Shown piece by piece: positions 6,673-6,888 of a DNA stretch of 6,888 nucleotides (the stretch's first letter is position 1; each line of letters begins with the position of its first letter). The position numbers were made by a program, and so were the translations under genes. Below the pieces are notes generated by a model. That model ran no database searches. It was not told the DNA's origin and saw only the letters and a program-made list of their open reading frames with translations. Origin of the DNA: Anaerolineales bacterium (GTDB lineage: Bacteria > Chloroflexota > Anaerolineae > Anaerolineales > E44-bin32); the NCBI GenBank assembly GCA_030673085.1, contig DAOVFE010000094.1, forward strand, positions 1 to 6,888, read 5' to 3'.

Positions 6673-6888
6673 TTACACGATTTCATTCGACAAATCGCCA
6701 GTTGACTTGCTACTGCTCCCAAAGGTCAAGCCCAAAGCCAGAAGCAAGCCGCCGGCGATCGCGATGATTAAACCGCGAACCAATAATATTTTTTGGCTTC
6801 TGCTAACTATCCTATAAAAAAAGTCCATCAGCATGCTTTTATCCATCATCTTTGGCCATTGTTGTTCTAGGAACAGTTGGAACAAAGT
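6673..6888 (-). CDS. C-terminal part of a membrane-anchored protein or small membrane protein (5' end uncertain)
   Basis: I do not recognise the family. The frame is open from the right edge to a stop at 6673-6675, giving 71 visible residues. One hydrophobic helix (about ILLVRGLIIAIAGGLLLALGLTF) follows a segment with several basic residues, and a short polar tail ending in NEIV comes after it. By the positive-inside rule the N-terminal side is cytoplasmic and the tail of about 16 residues is outside. Two readings are possible. It may be the end of a larger protein starting beyond the window, or a protein of about 58 residues starting at the tandem ATGs at 6849 (no good ribosome site upstream). 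A TTG at 6885 is also possible. It converges with pyk. Confidence 0.45.
   Translation of the reverse strand, partial: TLFQLFLEQQWPKMMDKSMLMDFFYRIVSRSQKILLVRGLIIAIAGGLLLALGLTFGSSSKSTGDLSNEIV

Noticed and set aside
6420..6817. Two overlapping + strand frames (6420-6611 and 6572-6817) after pyk
   Set aside because: They run through the tandem repeat and, in the second case, antisense to the - strand membrane frame; no ribosome sites and no domain-like sequence.

Overview
The window looks like an ordinary bacterial chromosome segment of moderate GC (a little under half, by eye). It has four genes on the + strand and the edge of one on the - strand. The best lineage guess is Chloroflexota, perhaps Anaerolineae. 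That rests on a hybrid kinase ending in two receiver-like modules of a type I associate with that phylum, and on a palindromic intergenic repeat I recall from Chloroflexota and Cyanobacteria. Neither clue is decisive, and no marker gene is present.

Layout. Positions 2-2086 hold the C-terminal part of a multidomain hybrid histidine kinase (PAS half, GAF-like, HisKA, HATPase, two degenerate receivers); its true start lies off the left edge. Positions 2087-2500 are a 414-base gene-free stretch with a good promoter at its right end. Positions 2501-3418 encode ornithine carbamoyltransferase (argF). Positions 3419-3654 are a second intergenic region with a promoter candidate and two mutually exclusive hairpins. 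Positions 3655-4959 encode an acetyl-CoA hydrolase/transferase-family CoA-transferase (4-hydroxybutyrate CoA-transferase-like). It overlaps by 4 bases (ATGA) a complete pyruvate kinase at 4956-6392, so the two are very probably co-transcribed and translationally coupled. Positions 6393-6672 lie between convergent genes and hold a diverged tandem duplication (offset about 127 bases). Each copy ends in the same kind of palindrome, one nearly perfect and one decayed. On the right edge a - strand frame (6673-6888) encodes a short membrane-anchored C-terminus or small protein.

How the genes fit together. The CoA-transferase/pyruvate kinase pair links the last step of glycolysis with acyl-CoA/carboxylate exchange, which suits a fermentative or flexible carbon metabolism. 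argF appears to be a stand-alone arginine gene with its own promoter. The kinase's target is not visible. I see no clear new defence or mobile system. The items most worth a second look are the duplicated palindromic repeat, the tandem pseudo-receivers, the CoA-transferase-pyk coupling and the pyruvate kinase active-site variants.
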